Assembly (NCBI RefSeq): GCF_017347085.1
Contig: NZ_JADPSA010000029.1
Span: 124,001 to 188,000 of the forward strand
Reading direction: 5' to 3'
From: Nesterenkonia sp. E16_10
GTDB lineage: Bacteria; Actinomycetota; Actinomycetes; Actinomycetales; Micrococcaceae
Length of the DNA: 64,000 nt
The notes beneath the pieces are model-generated. The model saw only the letters and a program-made list of their open reading frames with translations. It did not search any database and was not told the origin of the DNA. Made by a program: the position numbers and the translations under genes. This document shows positions 15,938-23,788 of this stretch, in pieces (within the stretch, counting starts at the first letter, position 1; every line of letters starts with the position of its first letter).

Positions 15938-17899
15938 ATGGCTGACAAGACCTCAGACCCGCAGTCCCGCCACCCGCTGACACCGCTCTCGGTCCCCGAG
16001 ATCGAGGCGATGCGCGGCGTGCTGGAACGCGAATCGCTGCTCACCGATGCCACCCGCGTGTCCTACGTGACGCTGCGTGAACCCAGCAAACAAGACGTCA
16101 TCGCTTGGCGCCCCGGGGTGCGGCTGCCGCGTCAGGTGGCGCTGCTGCTCACGGACCTGAGCACGCTGACACTCACCGAGCTGGTGCTCGACCTGGACCG
16201 GGAGGCCGTCGTGGAACGCCGGGAAGTCGACGCGGTGGAGAAGGGCTCGGCCCCGAGCTTCGACGAGGACCTTGCCGGCGCGGACCCGATCGTGAAGGCA
16301 GACCCGCGCTGGGTCGAGGCGGTCGCCAAGCGGGGTGTGACCGATCTGGACAAGGTCGTCGTCGTCGGGCTCTCGGCTGGGATCTTCGGCTATTCCGATG
16401 AGGTCGGGGTGCGCATGGTCCGCGCGCTGGCCTTCCGCCAGGACTACCCGAGCGACTCGGTGTGGGCACATCCGATCGACGGAGTCGTGGCCCACGTGGA
16501 CCTGACGAATAAGAAGGTCCTGCGAGTGGTGGAGACCGAGGTGATGCATGTGCCCGAGGAGTCCGGTGACTACCTGGACCCCGCCGTGCGGGGGGAGTAC
16601 CGCACCTCGCTGAAGCCGATCTCCATCACCCAGCCCGAGGGGGTCAGCTTCAGCCTCCAGGACGGCGTGCTGGCCTGGGAGAACTGGAAGGTCCGGGTCG
16701 GGTTCAACGGCCGCGAGGGTCTGACCCTGCACCAGCTGAGCTTCCATGATCGCGGCGTCGACCGGCCCATCCTCTACCGCGGTTCGATCGCGGAGATGGT
16801 GGTCAACTACGGGGACCCCACGCCCACCCACGCCTGGCAGAACTACTTCGATGTCGGTGAGTACCAGTTCGGTCGGCTCGCCAACGCCTTGGAGCTCGGC
16901 TGTGACTGCAAGGGGGAGATCACCTATGTGGACGCCGTCGTCGTCGATGACCACGGTCGGCCCACGACGTTGCCCAATGCGATCTGCATCCACGAGGAGG
17001 ACTACGGCATCCTCTGGAAGCACACCGACGACTTCTCGGGCACCAGTGAGGTGCGCCGCCAGCGCCGACTCGTGATCTCCTTCTTCGTCACGGTGGGCAA
17101 CTACGACTACGGCTTCTACTGGTACCTCTACCTCGACGGCAAGATCGAGCTGGAGTCCAAGGCCACAGGAATCGTCTTCACCTCCGGCATGCCCTCGCCC
17201 GACTACCCCTACGCCACTGAACTCGCCCCGGGCCTGGGGGCACCCGTGCACCAGCACCTCTTCAGCGCCCGGCTGGACATGACCGTGGACGGGATCAGGA
17301 ACTCGATCGACGAGATCGACGCGGTCCAGGTGCCCACCAGCGAGGAGAACCCCTGGGGCAATGCCTTCACCCGCAGCGTCACCCGGCTGCGCTCGGAGAA
17401 GCAGGCCGTGCGCGACGCCAAGGGCTCGGTGGGACGGGTCTGGCAGATCAGCAGCGCCGAGCATACGAACCGGCTCGGAGCTCCCACCTCGTATCTGCTG
17501 CACCCTGAGGAGAGTCCCACGCTGCTGGCCGCCGAAGACTCCTCGATCCGGCGCCGCGCCGGCTTCGCCGGGCACCACCTGTGGGTGACCCAGCATCATC
17601 CCGACGAGCAGTTCCCGGCCGGTGACCAGGTGAATCTCAACCCTGGATTCGGCGGGCTGCCCAGCTACATCGAGCAGGATCGCTCGCTGGAGGGTGAAGA
17701 CCTGGTGTTGTGGCACACCTTCGGGCTGACCCATTTCCCGCGGACCGAGGACTGGCCGATCATGCCGGTGGACTATGCCGGGTTCACGCTGACCCCCAAC
17801 GGCTTCTTCGACCGCAACCCGACCCTGGACGTGCCCCCGGAACCCTCTGGGCACTGCGCGGCGACCACGGAGGGCTCCGGCGGCTGCGGCTGCAGCTGA
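15938..17899 (+). CDS. tynA: copper-containing primary amine oxidase (TPQ)
   Basis: A 653-residue member of the copper amine oxidase family, close to the Arthrobacter enzymes in length. It oxidises primary amines to aldehyde, ammonia and hydrogen peroxide. The cofactor precursor is Tyr389 in VGNYDYGFYW (consensus N-Y-D/E). Copper ligands are His438 and His440 (VHQH) and His599 (GLTHFPRTEDWPIMP). No signal peptide is seen, so it is probably cytoplasmic. ATG 15938 follows AAGGAGG by six bases. Neighbouring hydroxyphenylacetate genes suggest tyramine, dopamine or phenylethylamine as substrate; histamine cannot be excluded. Confidence 0.94.
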   Translation: MADKTSDPQSRHPLTPLSVPEIEAMRGVLERESLLTDATRVSYVTLREPSKQDVIAWRPGVRLPRQVALLLTDLSTLTLTELVLDLDREAVVERREVDAVEKGSAPSFDEDLAGADPIVKADPRWVEAVAKRGVTDLDKVVVVGLSAGIFGYSDEVGVRMVRALAFRQDYPSDSVWAHPIDGVVAHVDLTNKKVLRVVETEVMHVPEESGDYLDPAVRGEYRTSLKPISITQPEGVSFSLQDGVLAWENWKVRVGFNGREGLTLHQLSFHDRGVDRPILYRGSIAEMVVNYGDPTPTHAWQNYFDVGEYQFGRLANALELGCDCKGEITYVDAVVVDDHGRPTTLPNAICIHEEDYGILWKHTDDFSGTSEVRRQRRLVISFFVTVGNYDYGFYWYLYLDGKIELESKATGIVFTSGMPSPDYPYATELAPGLGAPVHQHLFSARLDMTVDGIRNSIDEIDAVQVPTSEENPWGNAFTRSVTRLRSEKQAVRDAKGSVGRVWQISSAEHTNRLGAPTSYLLHPEESPTLLAAEDSSIRRRAGFAGHHLWVTQHHPDEQFPAGDQVNLNPGFGGLPSYIEQDRSLEGEDLVLWHTFGLTHFPRTEDWPIMPVDYAGFTLTPNGFFDRNPTLDVPPEPSGHCAATTEGSGGCGCS

Positions 17900-17905
17900 G
17901 CCGGT

Positions 17906-18544
17906 TCACCCGGGGGCGGGCAGCCTTGAGGCGCTGACCGCGGCATGGCCCGTTTCGGTCAGCCAGGGGGAGAGGCAGTGGTGGATCATCCGCCACTGCC
18001 TCTGCGTCTCTGCCAGCGGTGTGCGTAGCGCGCATTCCACCTGCAGGCCAGTGATCAGGACCATCACGACGTCGGCGAGATCCTCCACTGGGGTTGCGGG
18101 GAGGAGCTCCTTGGCCTCCACCGCCTCGGTCAGACGGTCGGCGATCTGGCGCCGCCACATCGCACCCACCTCGGTCTGGACCTTGCCGAACTCGGGCTTG
18201 GAGGACGCTCGACCCCAGAAGTTCGTCACGATCAGGGCTTCGCGTTCGGTCTCCTGACCTACGGGGAGCACCTCCCGCAGCATCGCGTTCAGCGCCTTCA
18301 GACCTGAGCGCCTGCCGACCTGCTCGGTGATGCGGGAGTTCGTGCGATCGAAGATCAAGGTGAAGGCGCGAAAGACGACGTCGTCGAACCCGGTGAAGTA
18401 ATGCCAGAGCGACCCGGTCGAGACTCCCAGCTCGCTGGCCACGGCTCGGGAGGTCGCCGCCTCCAGTCCATCTCGGTCAGCGATGCGCAGGTAGGTCCGC
18501 ACGATCTGCTGGCGGCGGTCTTCACGGTCGATCTTCTTCGGCAT
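17906..18544 (-). CDS. TetR-family regulator of the amine island (BetI-like)
   Basis: A 212-residue regulator. Residues about 8-55 form the TetR head (RRQQIVRTYLRIADRDGLEA, then SRAVASELGVSTGSLWHYF). The C-terminal domain is of the BetI-like type. ATG 18544 has GGGAG nine bases upstream; an ATG six codons earlier is the alternative. It lies convergent with the amine oxidase gene and next to the AraC-type gene. The nearby TTGAGC...GCTCAA repeats are the obvious candidate binding sites. Confidence 0.88.
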   Translation of the reverse strand: MPKKIDREDRRQQIVRTYLRIADRDGLEAATSRAVASELGVSTGSLWHYFTGFDDVVFRAFTLIFDRTNSRITEQVGRRSGLKALNAMLREVLPVGQETEREALIVTNFWGRASSKPEFGKVQTEVGAMWRRQIADRLTEAVEAKELLPATPVEDLADVVMVLITGLQVECALRTPLAETQRQWRMIHHCLSPWLTETGHAAVSASRLPAPG

Positions 18545-18571
18545 GAGCCGATTCTCCCGCATCCGGCGAGC

Positions 18572-19570
18572 TCAGGCGGCCCGCGACCCCACGGCCAGAC
18601 GCTGCCGGCGGTACACGCTCGGGGATTCGCCGTACTCGGCCTTGAACAGCCGGGAGAAGTGCGCGGCGTCGTGGAGGCCCCAACGGCCCGCGATGCATGA
18701 GACGGCGCGATGTGCGTGGAGCGGGTCGAGCAGGTCCCGGCGGATATGCTCCAGCCGACGCGTGCGGATCCAGGCGGAGATCGTGTCGCCCTGCTCCGCG
18801 AAGATCGTGTAGAGGTAGCGCAGCGAGACGAAGTGTGCGGCGGCGATGGAGGCCGGGGTCATGGTCTCGTCGCTGAGGTGATTCAAGATGTACTCGCGGA
18901 TCTCCCGGTGGAGACTTCCGGTGCAGGAGCGGGGTTCCTCGCGGCGGCTGTCGAGCTCCTGGGCGAGCATGGTCACCATCAGGTCCAGCGCTGAATGGAC
19001 CAGCCGAGCGCCATAGGCCCCTGGCAGCTGTTCGATGCTGTTGCAGAGCTCGACGAAGAACGGGTTGACCAGTCGTCCGAATCCGCGGTCCTGGGAGAAG
19101 CAGGTGGCGGTGACCCCAGCGATCTGTTCCGCGGTGAGCTCCACCGGGTCGCGAGGGATCACCATCACCATGGTCCGGCTGGGCTCCGGGAAGTGCAGGG
19201 CATAGGGCCGGTGGGTGTCATAGATGGCCAGATCCCCGGGGCCCAGGTCGGCGCGGCGGCCGTCCTGCTCCAGGATGCCCCGTCCGGAGAGCTGCAGGCT
19301 GAGCTTGTAGAACCTGGGGTCGTGTGTGGAGATCAGGTTCGGGGTGCGCCGGACGGTATGGGCGGTGGTGAGCAGCTCATAGACGCCCACGCCGTCCACG
19401 CAGGAGCTGCGGATGCGCCCGGCAAAGGTGGTCCCTGGTTTCGTCTGGATGTCGAGCGGCACGACGGCGGCGGCGATGGCCTCGCGCCAGGTGGCGAGGT
19501 CGGTGGTGGGAGGGGAGAGCTCGGGGGAGGGCCGCTCGAGGTCCGTGCTCGTGGCGTGGGGGGTGGGCAT
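18572..19570 (-). CDS. AraC-family activator, FeaR-like
   Basis: A 332-residue regulator with an N-terminal AraC-binding-like domain (about residues 30-200, the type found in FeaR) and a C-terminal AraC DNA-binding domain with two helix-turn-helices (TPASIAAAHFVSLRYLYTIF and then SCIAGRWGLHDAAHFSRLFK, ending YGESPSVYR). FeaR activates the tyramine oxidase and aldehyde dehydrogenase genes in E. coli, so the same job here fits the neighbours. ATG 19570 follows AGGAGAG; an open frame 30 codons longer would cross the operator and is rejected. Confidence 0.87.
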   Translation of the reverse strand: MPTPHATSTDLERPSPELSPPTTDLATWREAIAAAVVPLDIQTKPGTTFAGRIRSSCVDGVGVYELLTTAHTVRRTPNLISTHDPRFYKLSLQLSGRGILEQDGRRADLGPGDLAIYDTHRPYALHFPEPSRTMVMVIPRDPVELTAEQIAGVTATCFSQDRGFGRLVNPFFVELCNSIEQLPGAYGARLVHSALDLMVTMLAQELDSRREEPRSCTGSLHREIREYILNHLSDETMTPASIAAAHFVSLRYLYTIFAEQGDTISAWIRTRRLEHIRRDLLDPLHAHRAVSCIAGRWGLHDAAHFSRLFKAEYGESPSVYRRQRLAVGSRAA

Positions 19571-19617
19571 CGTCTCTCCTGTGCAGGGGGCCGCGGTGCA
19601 GGGTTCATCCCAGATTA

Positions 19618-19633
19618 TTGAGCGCATGCTCAA
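19618..19633. promoter_or_regulatory. TTGAGC-type inverted repeat before the AraC-type gene
   Basis: TTGAGCGCATGCTCAA has 6-bp inverted arms around a 4-base centre, 47 bases before the AraC-type ATG and in the divergent region shared with the APC permease. It matches the element at 15904-15921 in both arms. Confidence 0.62.
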
Positions 19634-19682
19634 AATCGGTGACACAGGGGTTTCGAGCACGTGAACCTGGGTGATTTCTGAG

Positions 19683-19698
19683 TGTGACAGTGCTCACA
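19683..19698. promoter_or_regulatory. CRP-like site, perfect consensus
   Basis: TGTGACAGTGCTCACA is an exact match to TGTGA-N6-TCACA, the site bound by CRP-family proteins including actinobacterial Crp/GlxR. It lies in the 303-base gap between the AraC-type gene and the APC permease, 175 bases before the permease ATG. The rest of this gap holds no gene. Confidence 0.7.
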
Positions 19699-19873
19699 GG
19701 GAATGTAAAGGGTGGGGCGGGGCAACCGGGCAAGCGCGGTGTGCCGAGAGGTCTCAGCCCGGATCCGCAAGGCCTGTGCACCGTGGTGCAAGAGCCATAC
19801 CTCCGCGTCTCGGGATACTTCGAAGCACCGGCAGCTGCACCCGGCCGGCACCTGCGAAGAGATGGAGCACCTG

Positions 19874-21355
19874 ATGACTGAGCACTCTGCCTCAACCCGG
19901 CCCGCGGCGGTGGCGGACACCGCACTGGCGCGACGCACGCTCGGCGTTCCCGCCCTGGTGTTTCTGATCATCGCCGCATCCGCGCCGCTGACGGTTCTGG
20001 CCGGCGGTGCCACCACCAGTTTCGCGATCACCGCGCAGTCCGGCGTGCCGGTGGGGTACCTGCTGCTGGGCGTGATCCTGGGTCTCTTCGCCGTGGGCTA
20101 CGGTCGGATGAGCACCTACGTGCAGAACGCCGGCGCCTTCTATGCCTATGTGGCTTCGGGGCTCGGCACCCGGCCCGGCATCGGCACCGCATTCCTGGCG
20201 CTGATGACCTATAACGCGATGCAGATCGGCATCTACGGCGTGTTCGGGTTCACCGCGTCCTCCCTCATCGAGGGTCTCTTCGGCGTCACGATCGCCTGGT
20301 GGATCTGCGCTCTGGCCGGGTGGCTGCTGGTGGCCTGGCTGGGTGTGAACCGGATCGACCTCTCCGCGAAGGTGCTCGCGGTCATCGTGTTGCTGGAGTT
20401 CCTCGTCGTGATCGTCGTGAGCCTGCTCTCGCTCTCCGCGGCTCCCGAGGGGGTGACCGCGGCCCCGCTGCTTCCGCAGAACTGGATGAACGGAAGCCTG
20501 GGAGCGCTGCTTGCGTTCGGCATGGCGGCCTTCATGGGCTTCGAGTCCGGAGCGATCTACTCCGAAGAGGCGAAGAACCCGGAACGGTCCGTGGCTCGTG
20601 CCACCTACATCGCCGTCGGGATCATCGCGGTCTTCTATGCAGCATCCTCCTGGGCGCTGGCCATCGGCCTCGGCCCCTCTCAGATCGTGGCGCAGGCCCA
20701 GGAGTGGGGGCCGGACCTGGTCTTCGTCTTCCTCGAGGGCAGGCTCCCGGCCCTGCTGGTCGATCTTGCCGCGGTGCTCTTCCTGACCAGCATCATGGCG
20801 GCACTTGTGGCGTTCCACAATGCCGCCGCCCGGTACTTCTTCTCCATGGGCCGCGCCCGGGTGCTGCCTGCAATTCTGGCGCACACCGGGGCACGCAGCG
20901 GTGCGCCGGTGGTCGGTTCTCTGGTGCAGAGCGGACTCGGGCTCGGCTTCATCCTCATCTTCGCGATCGCCGGGGCCGGATCGGAGCTGGGTCCGCTGTT
21001 CCCGGTGCTGACCATGTTCCCCTGGCTGACCAATGCTGCGGGCTTCGGCCTGGTGCTGCTGCTGTGCATCACCTCCGTGGCGGTGCTGCGCTATTTCAAC
21101 CGAGATCCTGGGCAGCATCCGCTGTTCGTGCGCACCATCGCTCCGCTCTTGGCGGCCATCGGACTGGGCATCATCGCGGTGCTCATCATGTTCAACTTCG
21201 AGGTGATGATCGATTCCTCCAGCTCCCCGGCGCTGGTGGTGATCCTGCCCGGTGTGATCGTGGGATCCGGGGTGGTCGGGCTGCTCTGGGCCCAGTACCT
21301 GCGGGTGAGGCGCCCGGAGGTCTATGAGCGAGTCCGCCAGGCGAACATCGGCTGA
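19874..21355 (+). CDS. APC-superfamily permease, probable aromatic amine/amino acid importer
   Basis: A 493-residue membrane protein with about twelve helices and an APC-type N-terminus (TLGVPALVFLIIAASAPLTVLAGG) plus the FMAAFMGFESGAIYSEEAKNP stretch. ATG 19874 follows GGAG by six bases; upstream open frame is regulatory DNA. It lies divergent from the FeaR-like gene and ahead of the homoprotocatechuate operon, so import of tyramine or a related amine is likely. The protein is distinct from the permease at 6523-8091. Confidence 0.88.
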   Translation: MTEHSASTRPAAVADTALARRTLGVPALVFLIIAASAPLTVLAGGATTSFAITAQSGVPVGYLLLGVILGLFAVGYGRMSTYVQNAGAFYAYVASGLGTRPGIGTAFLALMTYNAMQIGIYGVFGFTASSLIEGLFGVTIAWWICALAGWLLVAWLGVNRIDLSAKVLAVIVLLEFLVVIVVSLLSLSAAPEGVTAAPLLPQNWMNGSLGALLAFGMAAFMGFESGAIYSEEAKNPERSVARATYIAVGIIAVFYAASSWALAIGLGPSQIVAQAQEWGPDLVFVFLEGRLPALLVDLAAVLFLTSIMAALVAFHNAAARYFFSMGRARVLPAILAHTGARSGAPVVGSLVQSGLGLGFILIFAIAGAGSELGPLFPVLTMFPWLTNAAGFGLVLLLCITSVAVLRYFNRDPGQHPLFVRTIAPLLAAIGLGIIAVLIMFNFEVMIDSSSSPALVVILPGVIVGSGVVGLLWAQYLRVRRPEVYERVRQANIG

Positions 21356-21443
21356 GCAGGGCCTGCCGAATCGCGCTCGCCAAGCCGCCCCTCCGCCACT
21401 GTCACCCGTCCGCCCTCTCGCCGCACCACCCGACGGCTCTCCC

Positions 21444-21518
21444 GCATCGAGTGTGCAATTCGAGCGCCGTTCGGCGCGATTTCGGCGGAAGAACCTGCAC
21501 AGATTGCACACTCGATGC
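21444..21518. repeat. nested inverted repeat between permease and hpa operon
   Basis: GCATCGAGTGTGCAAT (21444-21459) is repeated exactly inverted at 21503-21518, a 16-bp perfect stem. The 43-base interior holds a second hairpin, GCGCCG-TT-CGGCGC (21464-21477). It may terminate the permease transcript or be a mobile-repeat relic. No T-tract follows. Confidence 0.7.
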
Positions 21519-21546
21519 CGGAAGCCAGCGATTCCACGGAGGCACT

Positions 21547-21562
21547 TGTGCGCCGCATCACA
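21547..21562. promoter_or_regulatory. CRP-like site before the hpa operon
   Basis: TGTGCGCCGCATCACA matches TGTGA-N6-TCACA at nine of ten positions. It lies 64 bases before the first hpa gene and only three bases before the GTATAC palindrome. Confidence 0.5.
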
Positions 21563-21565
21563 TAC

Positions 21566-21573
21566 CGTATACG
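21566..21573. promoter_or_regulatory. GTATAC palindrome, candidate GntR operator
   Basis: The octamer CGTATACG, within ACCGTATACGAT, has the GT-N-AC core recognised by FCD-type GntR regulators. It lies 53 bases before the operon whose second gene encodes such a regulator. Confidence 0.5.
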
Positions 21574-21626
21574 ATCTGAAATATTATCCGCCGGAGGGAT
21601 CCGGGAGGGCTCGAGGAGGAGACCAT

Positions 21627-23114
21627 ATGAGCGCACAAGATCTGGGCACACCGGGCAAGATCGTCGCCGTCCACATCAGCTACGAGTCTCGTGCCGCGGA
21701 ACGGGGCCGACGTCCCGCCACCCCGTCCTACTTCTTCAAGCCGACCAGCTCGCTGGGCGTCTCCGGGGACGCGGTGCAGCGCCCCGGCGGCACCGAGCTG
21801 CTGGCCTTCGAGGGTGAGATCGCGCTGGTCATCGGCACAGAGGCGCGGCAGGTCACCGCCGATCAGGCCTGGGGCCATGTCCGGGCGGTCACCGCGGCCA
21901 ACGACTGGGGGCTCTACGATCTGCGCGCCGCCGACAAGGGCTCCAACGTCCGCAATAAGGGGCGCGACGGCTACACCACGGTCGGTCCGGAGCTCATCGA
22001 CGCCGCCGCGGTGGACCCGACCCAGCTGCGCGTGCGCACCTGGAAGAACGGCCACCTGGTACAGGAGGGCGCCAGCGACTCGATGATCTTCCCGCTGACC
22101 CAGCTCATCGCCGACCTCTCCCAGCACCTGACCCTGCAGCCCGGGGACATCATCCTCACCGGCACCCCGGCGGGCGCCTCCGTGGCGGAGCCAGGGGACA
22201 CCGTCGAGGTCGAGGTGGACGCGGCCGGCGGGCTCAGCAGCGGCCGGCTGATCAGTCCGGTCACCGAGGTTCCGGGAGAGTTCGATCCCGCACTGGGATC
22301 TCTGCCCACCGTGGATGACACCCAGCGCGAAGAGGCCTGGGGCTCTCGCGAGGCGGCCGGACTCCCGCCGAAGCAGGCTCCCGGGGTGCACGCCGAGCTG
22401 CGCGCCGTGCTCGAGCAGGTGCCGGTGGCCGCGCTCTCCCAGGAGATGCGCCGACGCGGCTACAACAACGTCACCATCGACGGCGTGCGCGCCACCCGGC
22501 CAGGCGCCACGCTCATCGGCACCGCGCGGACCCTGCGCTTCCTGCCCCACCGTGAAGACCTCTTCGCCTCCCACGGCGGCGGCTTCAACGCGCAGAAACA
22601 GGTGTTCGACTCCGTGGACCCGGGCGAGGTCATCGTGATCGAGGCCCGCGGTGAGCGCGGCTCCGGCACCCTCGGAGACATCCTGGCGCTGCGCGCCCTG
22701 CACCGCGGTGCGGCCGGCGTCGTGACCGACGGAGGGGTGCGCGACTACTCCACCGTGGCTGAGATCGGTCTTCCGGTGTTCAGCCAGGGCCCGCACCCAG
22801 CGGTGCTGGGCCGCAAGCACGTGCCCTGGGACGCGGACCTCACCGTGGCCTGCGGCGGGGCCACCGTCCAGCCCGGGGATGTCATCGTCGGCGACGACGA
22901 CGGCGTGATCGTGCTTCCCGCGGCGATCGCCGCGGAGGTGGCCCAGGCGGCGTTGGTCAAGGAGACCGAGGACGCCTGGGTCGCGGAGCAGGTCCGGGCC
23001 GGACACCCGGTAGACGGGCTGTTCCCGATGAACTCGACCTGGCGGGCCCGCTACGAGATGGAGCAGGGGCGCGCCGGCGCCGAGGCCCCGGTCGAAGCCG
23101 GAGAAGGTCCGTGA
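21627..23114 (+). CDS. FAH-family hydrolase fused to RraA-like domain (HpaG-type)
   Basis: A 495-residue fusion. Residues about 10-225 are a fumarylacetoacetate hydrolase-fold domain with metal-binding EGEIALVIG, the NDWGLYDLR segment and LTGTPAG, as in HpaG, which decarboxylates and isomerises the ring-cleavage product. Residues about 265-460 are RraA/HMG-aldolase-like, with GDILALRALHRGAAG followed by VVTDGGVRDY carrying the family's Arg-Asp pair. Classical HpaG has two FAH-like halves instead. RraA-fold enzymes can decarboxylate oxo-acids, so this domain may supply the decarboxylase step. ATG 21627 follows GAGGAGGAG. First gene of the operon. Confidence 0.85.
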   Translation: MSAQDLGTPGKIVAVHISYESRAAERGRRPATPSYFFKPTSSLGVSGDAVQRPGGTELLAFEGEIALVIGTEARQVTADQAWGHVRAVTAANDWGLYDLRAADKGSNVRNKGRDGYTTVGPELIDAAAVDPTQLRVRTWKNGHLVQEGASDSMIFPLTQLIADLSQHLTLQPGDIILTGTPAGASVAEPGDTVEVEVDAAGGLSSGRLISPVTEVPGEFDPALGSLPTVDDTQREEAWGSREAAGLPPKQAPGVHAELRAVLEQVPVAALSQEMRRRGYNNVTIDGVRATRPGATLIGTARTLRFLPHREDLFASHGGGFNAQKQVFDSVDPGEVIVIEARGERGSGTLGDILALRALHRGAAGVVTDGGVRDYSTVAEIGLPVFSQGPHPAVLGRKHVPWDADLTVACGGATVQPGDVIVGDDDGVIVLPAAIAAEVAQAALVKETEDAWVAEQVRAGHPVDGLFPMNSTWRARYEMEQGRAGAEAPVEAGEGP

Positions 23115-23773
23115 TCCGGATCGACGAGCGGATCAGCAAGTCCGAGCTGACCTACGACTGGATCCGCGAGCGCATCATCGGCCGCGAGTTCAACCCCGGC
23201 TACCGGCTGGTCCTGGGCGCCATCGCCAAGGAGCTGGGCATCAGCGTGGTTCCGGTCCGCGAGGCGGTGCGCCGGCTCGAGGCCGAAGGGCTGATCGAGT
23301 TCGAGCGCAACGTGGGGGCCCGGGTCGCGATGGTGAACCAGGACGAGTACATCGACACCATGCAGACCCTCGGCGTGCTGGAGGGTGCCGCCACCGCGCT
23401 GGCGCTGCCGCTGATGAGCGAGGCCGACCTCGCCCGTGCCCAGGCGATCAACAATTCCATGCGCGCGATGCTGGAGGACTTCGACCCGGTGGCCTTCACC
23501 TCGCTCAACGAGAAGTTCCACCGGGCTCTCTTCCAGCGCTGCCCCAACCCGCACATCTCCGAGCTCGCCGACCGCGGCTGGAACCGGATGTCCGGTCTGC
23601 GCAGCTCCACCTTCGCCTTCGTCCCGGACCGGGCACCCCGCTCGGTGCAGGAACACGACGACATCCTGACACTCATCCGCGAGAACGCCGAGCCGCTGGA
23701 GATCGAGCTGGCCGTGCGCCAGCACAAATGGCGCACCGTCGAGGCCTACCGCCAGCAGCGCACCTCTTCCTAA
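23111..23773 (+). CDS. GntR-family (FCD) regulator of the hpa operon
   Basis: A 220-residue regulator. The N-terminal winged helix shows LGAIAKELGISVVPVREAVRRLEAEGLIEF in register (recognition helix SVVPVREAV), and the rest is an all-helical FCD ligand domain with His and Asp residues suited to metal and organic-acid binding (LNEKFHRAL, QEHDDIL). It starts at GTG overlapping the previous stop (GTGA), so it is coupled to the FAH-RraA gene. A pathway intermediate is the likely inducer. Confidence 0.9.
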   Translation: MIRIDERISKSELTYDWIRERIIGREFNPGYRLVLGAIAKELGISVVPVREAVRRLEAEGLIEFERNVGARVAMVNQDEYIDTMQTLGVLEGAATALALPLMSEADLARAQAINNSMRAMLEDFDPVAFTSLNEKFHRALFQRCPNPHISELADRGWNRMSGLRSSTFAFVPDRAPRSVQEHDDILTLIRENAEPLEIELAVRQHKWRTVEAYRQQRTSS

Positions 23774-23788
23774 GGAGACCCACCAGAG

